Source: Hyphomonadaceae bacterium UBA7672 (GTDB lineage: Bacteria; Pseudomonadota; Alphaproteobacteria; Caulobacterales; Hyphomonadaceae). From it: 64,000 nt of DNA. The position numbers and the translations under genes are program-made. The stretch is taken from contig DLHI01000007.1 of the NCBI GenBank assembly GCA_002483135.1, forward strand, positions 441,857 through 505,856, written 5' to 3'. Positions within the stretch are counted from its first letter, which is position 1. Every line of letters starts with the position of its first letter. Positions 1 to 7,164 of the stretch are shown piece after piece. The notes below the pieces were generated by a model. The model did no database searches. It was not told where the DNA came from and saw nothing but the letters and a program-made list of their open reading frames with translations.

Positions 1-520
1 CGCCCGCAAGGCCAAGCTTCGAGAAGCCGCCGACGAAGCTGTTGATGCCGCCGCCATCGGTGAAGGCCATCGAATAGCCCCAGCCGACCCACGCCACCAT
101 GCCGATCGCCGTGACGATCAGCACCTGCGAGAGCAGCGAGATCATGTTCTTGGAGCGGACAAGGCCGCCATAGAACAGGGCCAGGCCCGGGATGATCATG
201 AGGAGCACGAGAACCGTCGAGACGAGCATCCAGGCGGTGTCGCCCTTGTCGACCGTCAGTTCGATAGCGGGAGCTTCTTCTGCCGCCACGACTTCCTCGA
301 CCACTGGTTCAACCGGGGCCGCATCGGTCGGCGGCGTCCCAGCCTCAGCCGGCGGCGTGGCAGGCGCCTCAACAACAGGCGGCGCTTCCGGGGTGGGCTG
401 CTGGGCCATGACCGGGCTCAGCGTTGAAAGCATGAACGATGCTGCGATTGCAGCCAAACCGGCCTTTACGCCGGTCCCCCAAAGTGAAAGTCGATCCAAT
501 CGACTGGATTTATTGAACAT
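1..520 (-). CDS. amtB: Ammonium transporter, N-terminal part (runs off the window)
   Basis: The N-terminal 173 residues are present; the rest lies beyond base 1. A signal peptide (about residues 1-40, ending near AMA-Q) is followed by a Pro/Ala/Glu-rich linker to about residue 95. The first Amt membrane helix then contains IIPGLALFYGGLVRSKN, which is diagnostic of the Amt/MEP family, and a second helix follows. Amt proteins conduct ammonium across the inner membrane and are normally partnered by the PII protein GlnK. No glnK is visible upstream. An AGGGGAG ribosome site precedes the ATG by about 5 bases. The family identity is secure; the full length and the downstream partner are unknown. 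Confidence 0.9.
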   Translation of the reverse strand, partial: MFNKSSRLDRLSLWGTGVKAGLAAIAASFMLSTLSPVMAQQPTPEAPPVVEAPATPPAEAGTPPTDAAPVEPVVEEVVAAEEAPAIELTVDKGDTAWMLVSTVLVLLMIIPGLALFYGGLVRSKNMISLLSQVLIVTAIGMVAWVGWGYSMAFTDGGGINSFVGGFSKLGLAG

Positions 521-896
521 TTGTCTCCCCTGAGGTTGACTCGCAACCGGCGCAAAAACTTGCACCCGCCCCTGACGTCACCGCCACCGCAGATGCGAGG
601 GAAGTAGGGGCGTTGGGGCCCGCCACGGACAAGCAATGCCCCCTGCGACCCTTCCGACTCCCCCGATATTGCACAATCTTTGGGCGCCGGTCCGCCAGCA
701 CGCCCCCGATCAGGGCAAGCCCTACCCCTCGCGTTGCCCTTCCCGGCCCCTCCCACTGCCCAGCCGGAAAATTCCGCTAATCGAGACAGGTGAACCGCCG
801 CAAGGCTGGATCATGGGGATAGGTCCCGGACGCGCGAGCCGCGTCCGGGACCCTTTTTATTGGGATTTTGCCTGGTCAGCCCAGCCAATCGCGACA
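521..896. other. Intergenic region upstream of amtB, possible small RNA
   Basis: No convincing protein gene lies here. On the plus strand there are nested hairpin possibilities: GGGCAA near 714 with TTGCCC near 735, and CGGAA with TTCCG near 764-775. A strong terminator at 822-860 follows. Because no plus-strand gene precedes that terminator, a small non-coding transcript divergent from amtB is possible. I do not recognise it as SRP, 6S, tmRNA or RNase P RNA. Confidence 0.3.
822..858 (+). terminator. Rho-independent terminator
   Basis: A 13-bp stem (GGTCCCGGACGCG with its complement) around a short loop is followed by CCTTTTTATT on the plus strand. It has no obvious coding gene to terminate, which is why a small RNA is suspected upstream. 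Confidence 0.65.
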
Positions 897-1019
897 GACC
901 TCCACCTGACCTCCCCCTTCCAGGGGGAGGGACCATGTTGAGAGATTCCGCCTCACGTTGAAGGTCGGTGACCACCCCAGGGTTCCTCCCCCTGGAAGGG
1001 GGAGGTCAGGTGGGGGTCT
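897..1019. repeat. Family 1 inverted repeat element (CTCCCCC variant), complete
   Basis: The left arm (CCACCTGACCTCCCCC then CAGGGGGAGG) and right arm (the inverse, ending GGTGGGGGTCT) flank a spacer of about 50 bp. The spacer starts ATGTTG and ends CAGGGT, as in the other plus-oriented copies. Each arm also folds on itself. It is one of eight family 1 copies in the window. Confidence 0.9.
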
Positions 1020-1100
1020 CGCTCCGCGCGCTCGGCTCGTGCGGTCGAGAGCGCACTTACCCCCTCCTGCATGACGCTCCCGCGACATCGCCCACCCCAA

Positions 1101-1149
1101 TTATCAACGCCGCCGTAACGATTTTTTCCACTGCGAGGGCTGTGGATAA
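1101..1149. promoter_or_regulatory. DnaA-box cluster upstream of ftsK
   Basis: TGTGGATAA at 1141-1149 is a perfect DnaA box on the minus strand. TTATCAACG at 1101 and TTTTCCACT near 1124 each match 7 of 9 bases. A GTTAACG half-site resembling half a CtrA box follows near 1170. This could link ftsK expression to DnaA; binding is inferred. Confidence 0.5.
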
Positions 1150-1210
1150 GCCCCTGCGCTAGGGCCGCGTTAACGCACGCAGCCCCAGTGTCGAAACACT
1201 CCCATTAGCC

Positions 1211-3799
1211 ATGTTCGACAAGGACAACGGCATGCCGAACCCCCGTGCGCCCCACCTCGAGGACGACGGCTACGAGGCGCGCGGTTCAAGCGCCCTCACC
1301 CGCTTCCTCAGCGGGCTCGCCGCCTTTTCCGTCGGCGTGTTCATTTGCGGGGCGTGCTCGTCCTATTCCTCGACCGACGCCAGCTTCAACATGGCGGTCG
1401 CCCGCGTGCGCGATCCGGCGACCAATCTCGTCAGCGAAGCCGCCCCCGGAAACATGTTCGGCCATGTCGGCGCAGCCTTCGGCGACCTGATGATGCAGGG
1501 CTTCGGCTGGACCGCGATCCTCATCGGCTTTGCCCTGATGATCGGCGGCGTGCGCCGCGCCTTCAACATTGGCCAGCGTGATCCCGCCGCCTGGATCTGG
1601 GCGCTCTGCGCCATCCTGTTCGCCGCTTGCTGCCTCGCCGAATGGCCGACCCCGCGCGCGTGGGACATGTCCGCCGGCCTCGGCGGCGTCGCCGGCGAAG
1701 TGATGCTCGCCCTCACCTCGACGCCCTTCGCCGCGCTGCAGATTCCCGACCCGCAAGTGTGGGCCTCCGCCATCGCGGGGCTTCTCACCATCCTCTTCGC
1801 GGCCATGGCGATGGGCCTTGGCGCCTCTGACGCCTCCTCGCTCTGGCGCTCGCTCACCCGCAAGCCGGAACGCTATCAGCCCGAACCCGCCTACGCGCCC
1901 GAGCGCCCTGTCGTCGCCGGCGTCCCGTCCCTGCCCTCGCGCCCCGCCGGCAATGGCGGACTCATGGGCAACGTGCTCAAGATGCTCGGCCACAAGCCGC
2001 AGGAAGTCATCGAGCCCATCGTCTACACCGAGGAAGACGGTTTCGATTCCGGCGAGCAGGGCTTCTTCGCTGCTGTCGGCAATGCCGAAACGCAGGAACG
2101 CCAGCGTCCGATCGTTCCGCGCGTGCTCGAAAGCCGTCCGGTTCCCGACGCTGCCGCCCCACCCGCCCCGCAAGCGCCGCGCCCCGCCCCGCGCCCCGCC
2201 GCACAGCAGTCCGCCGTCCGTCCGGTGCAGCAGCCCGCCGCGCAATCGGCCCGCGTGCGCGATCCCAACACCGCCATCCCGCCGATCGACCTGCTCGACG
2301 TGCCGCCGCCGCGCCGCTCGGAAGTCGATGAAGCCCGCCTCCTTGAGATGGCCGACCGTCTCGGCGAAGTGCTCACCGAGTTCGGCGTCAAGGGCCGCAT
2401 CACCGAAGTCCGCCCCGGCCCCGTCGTCACGCTGTTCGAACTCGAACCCGCCGCCGGCGTGCGCTCCTCGAAAGTCATCGCGCTCGCCGAGGACATCGCG
2501 CGCGCCATGTCCGCCACCTCCGCGCGCGTCGCCGTCATCCCCGGCCGCAACGCCATCGGCATCGAACTCCCGAACCCCACGCGCGAGACCGTCTATCTCC
2601 GCGACCTCTTGAACGCCAACGAGTTCACCCGCTCGCGCGCCGCCCTTCCCCTCGCGCTCGGCGAGTCCATCGAAGGCCAGCCGATGATCGGCGACCTCGG
2701 CAAGATGCCTCACCTGCTCATCGCCGGCACCACCGGCTCGGGCAAGTCGGTCGGTATCAACGCGATGATCCTGTCACTGATGTTCAAGCTGCCCCCTGAA
2801 AAGTGCCGCTTCATCATGATCGACCCGAAGATGCTCGAACTCTCGATCTACGAGGGCATCCCGCATCTCCTCTCCCCCGTCGTCACCGATCCGCAGAAGG
2901 CCGTGCTCGCGCTCAAATGGGTCGTGCGCGAGATGGAGAGCCGCTACGAGATCATGTCCAAGATGGGCGTGCGCAACATCGCCGGCTTCAACCAGAAGGC
3001 CGAGGAAGCCGCCGCCCGCGGCGAGCACCTCACCCGCCAGGTCCAGACCGGCTGGAACAAGGAAACTGGCGAAGCGATCTGGGAAAACGAGGCGATGAAG
3101 CCCGAGCCCATGCCGCACATCGTCGTCATCATCGACGAGATGGCCGACCTCATGCTCGTCGCTGGCAAGGACATCGAAAGCGCCGTCCAGCGCATCGCCC
3201 AGATGGCGCGCGCCGCCGGCATCCACCTGATCACCGCCACGCAGCGCCCCTCGGTCGACGTCATCACCGGCACGATCAAGGCCAACTTCCCGACCCGCAT
3301 CTCCTACATGGTCACCACCAAAATCGACTCGCGCACCATCCTCGGTGAGCAGGGCGCCGAACAGCTGCTCGGCATGGGCGACCTTCTCTGGATGCAGTCG
3401 GGCGGCAAGATCACCCGCGTCCATGGCCCGTTCGTGAAGGACGAGGAAGTCGAGCGCGTCGTCTCCTGGCTCAAGGACCAGGGCCAGCCGCAATACGTTG
3501 AAGGCATCACCGACGAAGTCGAGGAAGAAGCCTCCGTCGCCGACGCCGCGTTCGGCACATCCTCGGGCGATCCGGAAGAAGACATGTACCGCGACGCCGT
3601 CGCCGCCGTGATCCGCGAGAAACGCCCGACGACCTCCTACGTCCAGCGCGTCCTCCGCATCGGCTACAACCGCGCCGCCTCGATGATCGAACGCATGGAA
3701 CGCGAAGGCGTCATCTCCGCCGCCGACCACGCCGGCAAACGCCAGATCCTCTCCCGCGACCAACGCGGCGGCGGCTCCAGCGACGAAGAAGCCGCGTAA
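1211..3799 (+). CDS. ftsK: DNA translocase FtsK
   Basis: This septal ATP-driven pump moves chromosome termini and activates XerCD recombination at dif during division. It has 862 residues. Four to five membrane helices lie within residues 28-205 and a Pro/Ala-rich linker spans about 215-360. The RecA-like motor has Walker A AGTTGSGKS near 505-513 and Walker B VVIIDEMADL near 637-646. A C-terminal winged-helix gamma domain (about 785-850) reads KOPS. The length is typical for alphaproteobacteria. No clear ribosome site precedes the ATG; a second in-frame ATG lies 21 bases downstream. A DnaA-box cluster lies 60-110 bases upstream. Codon third positions are C-rich, unlike plus-strand genes further right. 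Confidence 0.96.
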   Translation: MFDKDNGMPNPRAPHLEDDGYEARGSSALTRFLSGLAAFSVGVFICGACSSYSSTDASFNMAVARVRDPATNLVSEAAPGNMFGHVGAAFGDLMMQGFGWTAILIGFALMIGGVRRAFNIGQRDPAAWIWALCAILFAACCLAEWPTPRAWDMSAGLGGVAGEVMLALTSTPFAALQIPDPQVWASAIAGLLTILFAAMAMGLGASDASSLWRSLTRKPERYQPEPAYAPERPVVAGVPSLPSRPAGNGGLMGNVLKMLGHKPQEVIEPIVYTEEDGFDSGEQGFFAAVGNAETQERQRPIVPRVLESRPVPDAAAPPAPQAPRPAPRPAAQQSAVRPVQQPAAQSARVRDPNTAIPPIDLLDVPPPRRSEVDEARLLEMADRLGEVLTEFGVKGRITEVRPGPVVTLFELEPAAGVRSSKVIALAEDIARAMSATSARVAVIPGRNAIGIELPNPTRETVYLRDLLNANEFTRSRAALPLALGESIEGQPMIGDLGKMPHLLIAGTTGSGKSVGINAMILSLMFKLPPEKCRFIMIDPKMLELSIYEGIPHLLSPVVTDPQKAVLALKWVVREMESRYEIMSKMGVRNIAGFNQKAEEAAARGEHLTRQVQTGWNKETGEAIWENEAMKPEPMPHIVVIIDEMADLMLVAGKDIESAVQRIAQMARAAGIHLITATQRPSVDVITGTIKANFPTRISYMVTTKIDSRTILGEQGAEQLLGMGDLLWMQSGGKITRVHGPFVKDEEVERVVSWLKDQGQPQYVEGITDEVEEEASVADAAFGTSSGDPEEDMYRDAVAAVIREKRPTTSYVQRVLRIGYNRAASMIERMEREGVISAADHAGKRQILSRDQRGGGSSDEEAA

Positions 3800-3802
3800 T
3801 CT

Positions 3803-3827
3803 GAGACCGCCGGGCGCCCGCCCGGCA
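3803..3827. repeat. Partial family 7 repeat
   Basis: GACCGCCGGGCGCCCGCCCGGC matches one arm of the element at 26776-26882 with small changes. It sits directly after ftsK. Confidence 0.55.
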
Positions 3828-3844
3828 ACAACCGAAAACCAAAA

Positions 3845-3879
3845 CCCCGCCTCTGATCAGGAGGCGGGGCTTTTCTTTT
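3845..3879 (+). terminator. Terminator of ftsK
   Basis: A perfect 9-bp stem CCCCGCCTC/GAGGCGGGG with a 7-base loop is followed by CTTTTCTTTT, 46 bases after the ftsK stop codon. Confidence 0.85.
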
Positions 3880-3912
3880 CCGCGATCCTCGCATCACCGT
3901 ACCCGCCGAACC

Positions 3913-4034
3913 AGACCCCCACCTGTCCGCCCCCTAAACGGGGCGGGACCCTGGGGCGTTCACCGCCCTCCACTACCAAGTAAGCTGGCGCAACATGGTT
4001 CCGCCCCGTTTAGGGGGCGGACAGGTGGGGGTCT
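3913..4034. repeat. Family 1 inverted repeat element (CGCCCCC type), complete, reverse orientation
   Basis: The arms read AGACCCCCACCTGTCC... and its inverse. The spacer reads in the opposite direction to copies at 30.4 and 46.5 kb: the conserved GCTTACC block appears here as GTAAGC. Confidence 0.92.
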
Positions 4035-4097
4035 CTCTCCACATTCACCGACGCCGCTCATTGCATTTCAGAACTCTCGCGATCGCGACACGCTGCA

Positions 4098-4132
4098 CAA
4101 ACGAAAACCCCGCCCTCTCTCCGAGGACGGGG
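4098..4132 (-). terminator. Terminator for the minus-strand small gene
   Basis: Read on the minus strand, CCCCGTCCTC...GAGGGCGGGG forms a near-perfect stem followed by TTTTCGTTTG. It lies about 60 bases beyond the stop codon of the small gene at 4192-4401, which supports that gene being transcribed. Confidence 0.65.
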
Positions 4133-4191
4133 TTCCAAATTTCATCTCGCCAAGTCCGCCTGCCTGCCGAAGCTCGAAGAGCGTAGGCAGG

Positions 4192-4401
4192 CTACGCCGC
4201 CGCCTGTTCCATGCCGCGCAGAATGATCCGCGGCCGTGTCATCTGTTGTTCGTCAGTATCCGTCTTCCGCCTGCCGCTCTCATCCGCAACTGGCGCCGCC
4301 ACGCCAAGCCGCTCACGCAATTCCTGTATCGACCAACTCCTTCTCGATTCTGTTCCTCTCTCCGTCTGCTCCGCCGCTTCGAACACCGGTTGAAGGTTCA
4401 T
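4192..4401 (-). CDS. Small hypothetical protein (69 aa)
   Basis: It encodes MNLQPVFEAAEQ... ending MTRPRIILRGMEQAAA. The protein is hydrophilic and charged, with a central SIQELRERLG helix and no membrane segment or signal peptide. AAGGACGAG lies about 8 bases before the ATG, and a plausible terminator follows at 4098-4132; both argue for a real gene. I do not recognise the family. An upstream extension of the frame to 4767 runs through a family 2 repeat and is unlikely to be coding. Confidence 0.5.
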   Translation of the reverse strand: MNLQPVFEAAEQTERGTESRRSWSIQELRERLGVAAPVADESGRRKTDTDEQQMTRPRIILRGMEQAAA

Positions 4402-4576
4402 GCTCACGCTCGTCCTTTCTTCCGCCCACGGAGCAATACTCGACCGACGAGGTTTCCACGATCTCAACAACAGCGCACGCGACACGCACACGCCGAAAAT
4501 TTTCGCGAGAATTTTTTCGCGCGCGATGCGAGCGCTTGAAAGCACCTGTGAAGGATTGCGCAGCGCGGTTGATCGA
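4402..4576. other. AT-rich intergenic stretch
   Basis: This is noncoding sequence between the small gene and the family 2 repeat. At 4495-4522 there is an unusually AT-rich run for this genome (AAAATTTTCGCGAGAATTTT), with the heptamer TTTCGCG repeated. It may be the promoter region of the minus-strand small gene; no precise site is assignable. Confidence 0.3.
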
Positions 4577-4736
4577 GAGACCCCCTCCGTCACGCGACGA
4601 AGACGTCGCGCGCCACCTCCCCCAATCGCGTTGCGATTGATGGAGGCAACGCACCGGCGCCTCTTGCCTCCACCAGTTGCCGCGCAACTGGGGGAGGTGG
4701 ATCGCGCGCACTCGCGCGCGAGACGGAGGGGGTCTC
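4577..4736. repeat. Family 2 inverted repeat element, complete
   Basis: The outer stem is GAGACCCCCTCCGTC with its complement at the far end. Inside each arm there is a variable GC hairpin and then a CCACCTCCCCCA...GGGGGAGG-type hairpin. Same design as 10560-10707. Confidence 0.9.
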
Positions 4737-4747
4737 TCGACGCGCCC

Positions 4748-5125
4748 CTACCCCATCGCCGCAACATACGCGCACGCCGCCAGCACCAACGCCACCGGCG
4801 TCATCGTGAAACGTTCCGGCTTGCTCCGCGAGATCGCGTTCATCACCACGCCAAGCGAAAAGAATCCCGCCACGACCCACGCGCCAACACGGCTCACATC
4901 GTCACCGACAACTTCCGCCAGCCCGGCGCGATCAAGAATGATCCCCGCGCATGCGCCATAGATGAGTATCGACGCCAGGCTGCCGAGCCGGAAGCCCACC
5001 GGCAATCGCTCATGCGCCCCACCCCACGCAAACCGCCCCAATGGCGCCCCTGCCGCGAGCGCAATCTGGAACACAGCGAGCGCTACGGTCACGGCGGCGA
5101 AGGCATAGGCAGCAGTCTGGATCAC
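4748..5125 (-). CDS. Hypothetical four-helix membrane protein
   Basis: The 125-residue product has four hydrophobic segments, at about 2-22, 44-62, 74-95 and 105-123. It includes FQIALAAGAPLGRFAWGGAHERLP, a motif seen in small uncharacterised membrane proteins widespread in bacteria. The GTG start at 5125 was chosen because GGGGGAGAG lies 5-6 bases upstream; a longer frame from 5146 lacks such a site. The function is unknown. It stands alone between two dispersed repeats, with its stop 11 bases from the family 2 element. Confidence 0.72.
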   Translation of the reverse strand: MIQTAAYAFAAVTVALAVFQIALAAGAPLGRFAWGGAHERLPVGFRLGSLASILIYGACAGIILDRAGLAEVVGDDVSRVGAWVVAGFFSLGVVMNAISRSKPERFTMTPVALVLAACAYVAAMG

Positions 5126-5146
5126 GCGTCTCTCCCCCACCCACAC

Positions 5147-5268
5147 TTGTCATCCCGGAAGCGCGTAGCGCTATCCGGGACCCATTCCTCCACCCCGACA
5201 CCGTCACGATGGGTCCCGGGTCTCTCCCGGAGAACGCTTTGCGTTTCCGGGATCGCCCGGGATGACAA
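5147..5268. repeat. Family 3 inverted repeat element
   Basis: It starts TTGTCATCCCGG and ends with the inverse CCGGGATGACAA. The arms contain small internal hairpins (GCGCGTAGCGC-type). Related copies lie at 18617 and 45565. Confidence 0.85.
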
Positions 5269-5335
5269 CCGTACCCAGCCTCCCCGCCGGTTGCACGCAC
5301 TTCCCTCCCACCCCATCCCGCCCTACCAACTCCCC

Positions 5336-5950
5336 ATGACCCAGCCTTCCCTCTCCCGCCACTTCACCACCGAGATCTACCGCGCCGCGCTCGCCGACGC
5401 CGAGCTCAACGCCGACCTGCTCGACACGACGAAGATGCTCGCGAAGGAAGACCGCGCCGGCCGCGCCTGGTGCAAGGAGAACGGCTATCAGGGCTACACA
5501 TCTTACGCATCGCTGGACGACCTGCTCCAGCGCGCCACCTGCTTCGACCAGCTCGCCCGCCTGCTGAAACCGCACGCCGAAGGTTTCGCCGCCGCCCTGC
5601 AGATGGATCTGCGCGGCAAGCGACTGAAGCTCGACAACATCTGGGTCAACGTCCTCGAGCCCGGCGGCTCGCACACCGGTCACATCCACCCGCACTGCGT
5701 CCTCTCGGGCACCTATTATGTGAAAGTCCCCGACGGCGCCTCGTCGCTGAAGTTCGAAGACCCCCGCCTCCCGATGATGATGTCCGCCCCCGCGCCCCGC
5801 GAGGACGCCGACGATGAACACCGCCGTTTCATCTACATGGCGCCCAAGGCAGGCGACCTGCTGCTATGGGAAAGCTGGCTCCGCCACGAAGTAACGGTCA
5901 ACCGCGCCACGACCTCGCGCGTGTCAGTGAGCTTCAATTACCGGGTGTGA
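5336..5950 (+). CDS. Putative 2OG-Fe(II) oxygenase (TIGR02466-like)
   Basis: The 204-residue soluble protein has HTGHIHPHCVLSGTYYVKVP near residues 112-131, the jelly-roll segment carrying the iron-binding histidine, and LLLWESWLRHEV near 176-187, carrying the distal histidine. This is the layout of putative 2-oxoglutarate/iron oxygenases of the TIGR02466 group, whose substrates are mostly unknown. The ATG at 5336 is where homology-like sequence begins; the frame stays open upstream through the repeat without a good start. It is monocistronic between repeats. Confidence 0.8.
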   Translation: MTQPSLSRHFTTEIYRAALADAELNADLLDTTKMLAKEDRAGRAWCKENGYQGYTSYASLDDLLQRATCFDQLARLLKPHAEGFAAALQMDLRGKRLKLDNIWVNVLEPGGSHTGHIHPHCVLSGTYYVKVPDGASSLKFEDPRLPMMMSAPAPREDADDEHRRFIYMAPKAGDLLLWESWLRHEVTVNRATTSRVSVSFNYRV

Positions 5951-5987
5951 CCTGGCTCCACCCGCAGGCGCCCGAAACCCTTGAGAC

Positions 5988-6109
5988 AGACCCCCACCTG
6001 TCCGCCCCCTAAACGGGGCGGGACCCTGTAGCGATCACCGTCCTTCAAAGTGAGGTAAGTTCTCTCAACCTGGTTCCGCCCCGTTTAGGGGGCGGACAGG
6101 TGGGGGTCT
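5988..6109. repeat. Family 1 inverted repeat element (CGCCCCC type), complete, reverse orientation
   Basis: The arms match the 3913 copy closely. The spacer differs but keeps the blocks that read, on the minus strand, AACTTACC and CGGTGA. It begins 37 bases after the oxygenase stop codon. Confidence 0.92.
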
Positions 6110-6152
6110 CTATCGACACGCGCTGACGGCGCCAAGGTTCACCGAAGCACGT

Positions 6153-6182
6153 AGGTATGACCGTCCGTATACGGTCATACCT
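6153..6182. repeat. Perfect 12-bp palindrome
   Basis: AGGTATGACCGT and ACGGTCATACCT flank a 6-base centre (CCGTAT). No T-run follows on either strand, so it looks more like an operator or isolated hairpin than a terminator. It is about 170 bases beyond the dienelactone-hydrolase-like stop codon. Nothing else is recognised between 6110 and 6280. Confidence 0.7.
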
Positions 6183-6280
6183 CTCCCCTCCCCTGCCGCA
6201 CACGCGTTGCGGATGTCGCGAGAGTCTTAGCGAGAGGTTAAGGTCACGCGGTAGCGCCAGCACGACCAACCCATCCAAAC

Positions 6281-6325
6281 TGTCATTCCGGACGCACGCG
6301 AAAGCGTGCGAGCCGGAACCCAGGA
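6281..6325. repeat. Family 4 repeat, single arm
   Basis: TGTCATTCCGGACGCACGCG then CGTGCGAGCCGGAACCCAGG: one arm of the longer elements at 41062, 53470 and 62478. Confidence 0.8.
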
Positions 6326-6351
6326 GCCACAAACACCGGCGCTCGCCCCCC

Positions 6352-7041
6352 CTACCCGAGCTCCCTCGCAAAGAACGCCAGCGTCCGCGCATTCGCGATC
6401 GCCGCATCCCCCGCATGGTAGTGCTTGCCGCCCACCCGCGCGAAGGCATGGTCGCGGCCCGGATACGTGTGCAGCTCGAAATTCGGCGCGGTAAGACCGG
6501 CGATCATCTTCGCCTGGCTCTCCTTCGACACGAAGCCATCCTCCTCCGCGATGTGGAGCAGGGCCGGCTTCTTGGCCTTACCCGCCTCGCCGAGATAGTT
6601 GTCGATGCCGACGCCGTAATAGCTCGCGGTTGCATCCGCATCGGTGCGCGTCGCGGTCAGGTAGGCCAGCAGGCCACCCAGGCAGTACCCCACCGCACCC
6701 ACCTTCCCGGCGCCGTGCTGGCGCGACAGGGCGATGGTCGCGGCGATATCCTCGATCCCCTTGTCGACGTTGAAGGCCTTGAAATACGAGAACGCCTTCT
6801 CCCACTCCGCGTCGGTCTGGTCGGTGATGTCGATGCCCGGTTCGATGCGCCAGAACAGGTCCGGGCAGACGGCGTAATACCCCTGTCCCGCCAGCCAGTC
6901 GGCGGTGTCGCGCATCACCTTGTTGACGCCGAAAATCTCCTGGATGACCACGATGGTCGCGCCATTCCCCTTCTCAGGCACGGCCATGTAGGCGCCGAAC
7001 GATCCGTCCTTGCCCGCAACCGTGATGTTCCGGCCCGCCAT
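6352..7041 (-). CDS. Dienelactone hydrolase family protein
   Basis: This 229-residue alpha/beta hydrolase is probably cytoplasmic and may cleave dienelactone or related esters and lactones. The family's triad is visible: Cys120 in GYCLGG, Asp168 in EEDGF and His198 in GRDHAF. Glu35 in QEIFGVN is the family's activating glutamate. The ATG at 7041 is preferred because GGGAG lies 8 bases upstream and the family normally begins here; a longer frame to 7140 adds 33 unconserved residues. It is convergent with nothing and divergent from mnmE. The true substrate is unknown. Confidence 0.88.
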   Translation of the reverse strand: MAGRNITVAGKDGSFGAYMAVPEKGNGATIVVIQEIFGVNKVMRDTADWLAGQGYYAVCPDLFWRIEPGIDITDQTDAEWEKAFSYFKAFNVDKGIEDIAATIALSRQHGAGKVGAVGYCLGGLLAYLTATRTDADATASYYGVGIDNYLGEAGKAKKPALLHIAEEDGFVSKESQAKMIAGLTAPNFELHTYPGRDHAFARVGGKHYHAGDAAIANARTLAFFARELG

Positions 7042-7164
7042 GAAGATGCTCCCGTTCTGGATTAAGTCTGCGGTGAGTTGTAGGCCACGGGACTGGCGGA
7101 ACAAGCCGAACCCCGCTGGTATGACCAGAGGTAGGGCCACTGGTATGGCCGGAGATTCAACGCC

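Noticed and set aside
4400..5335. Long N-terminal extension of the 2OG oxygenase frame
   Set aside because: It runs through a family 2 repeat, an opposite-strand gene and a family 3 repeat; the domain begins at 5336.
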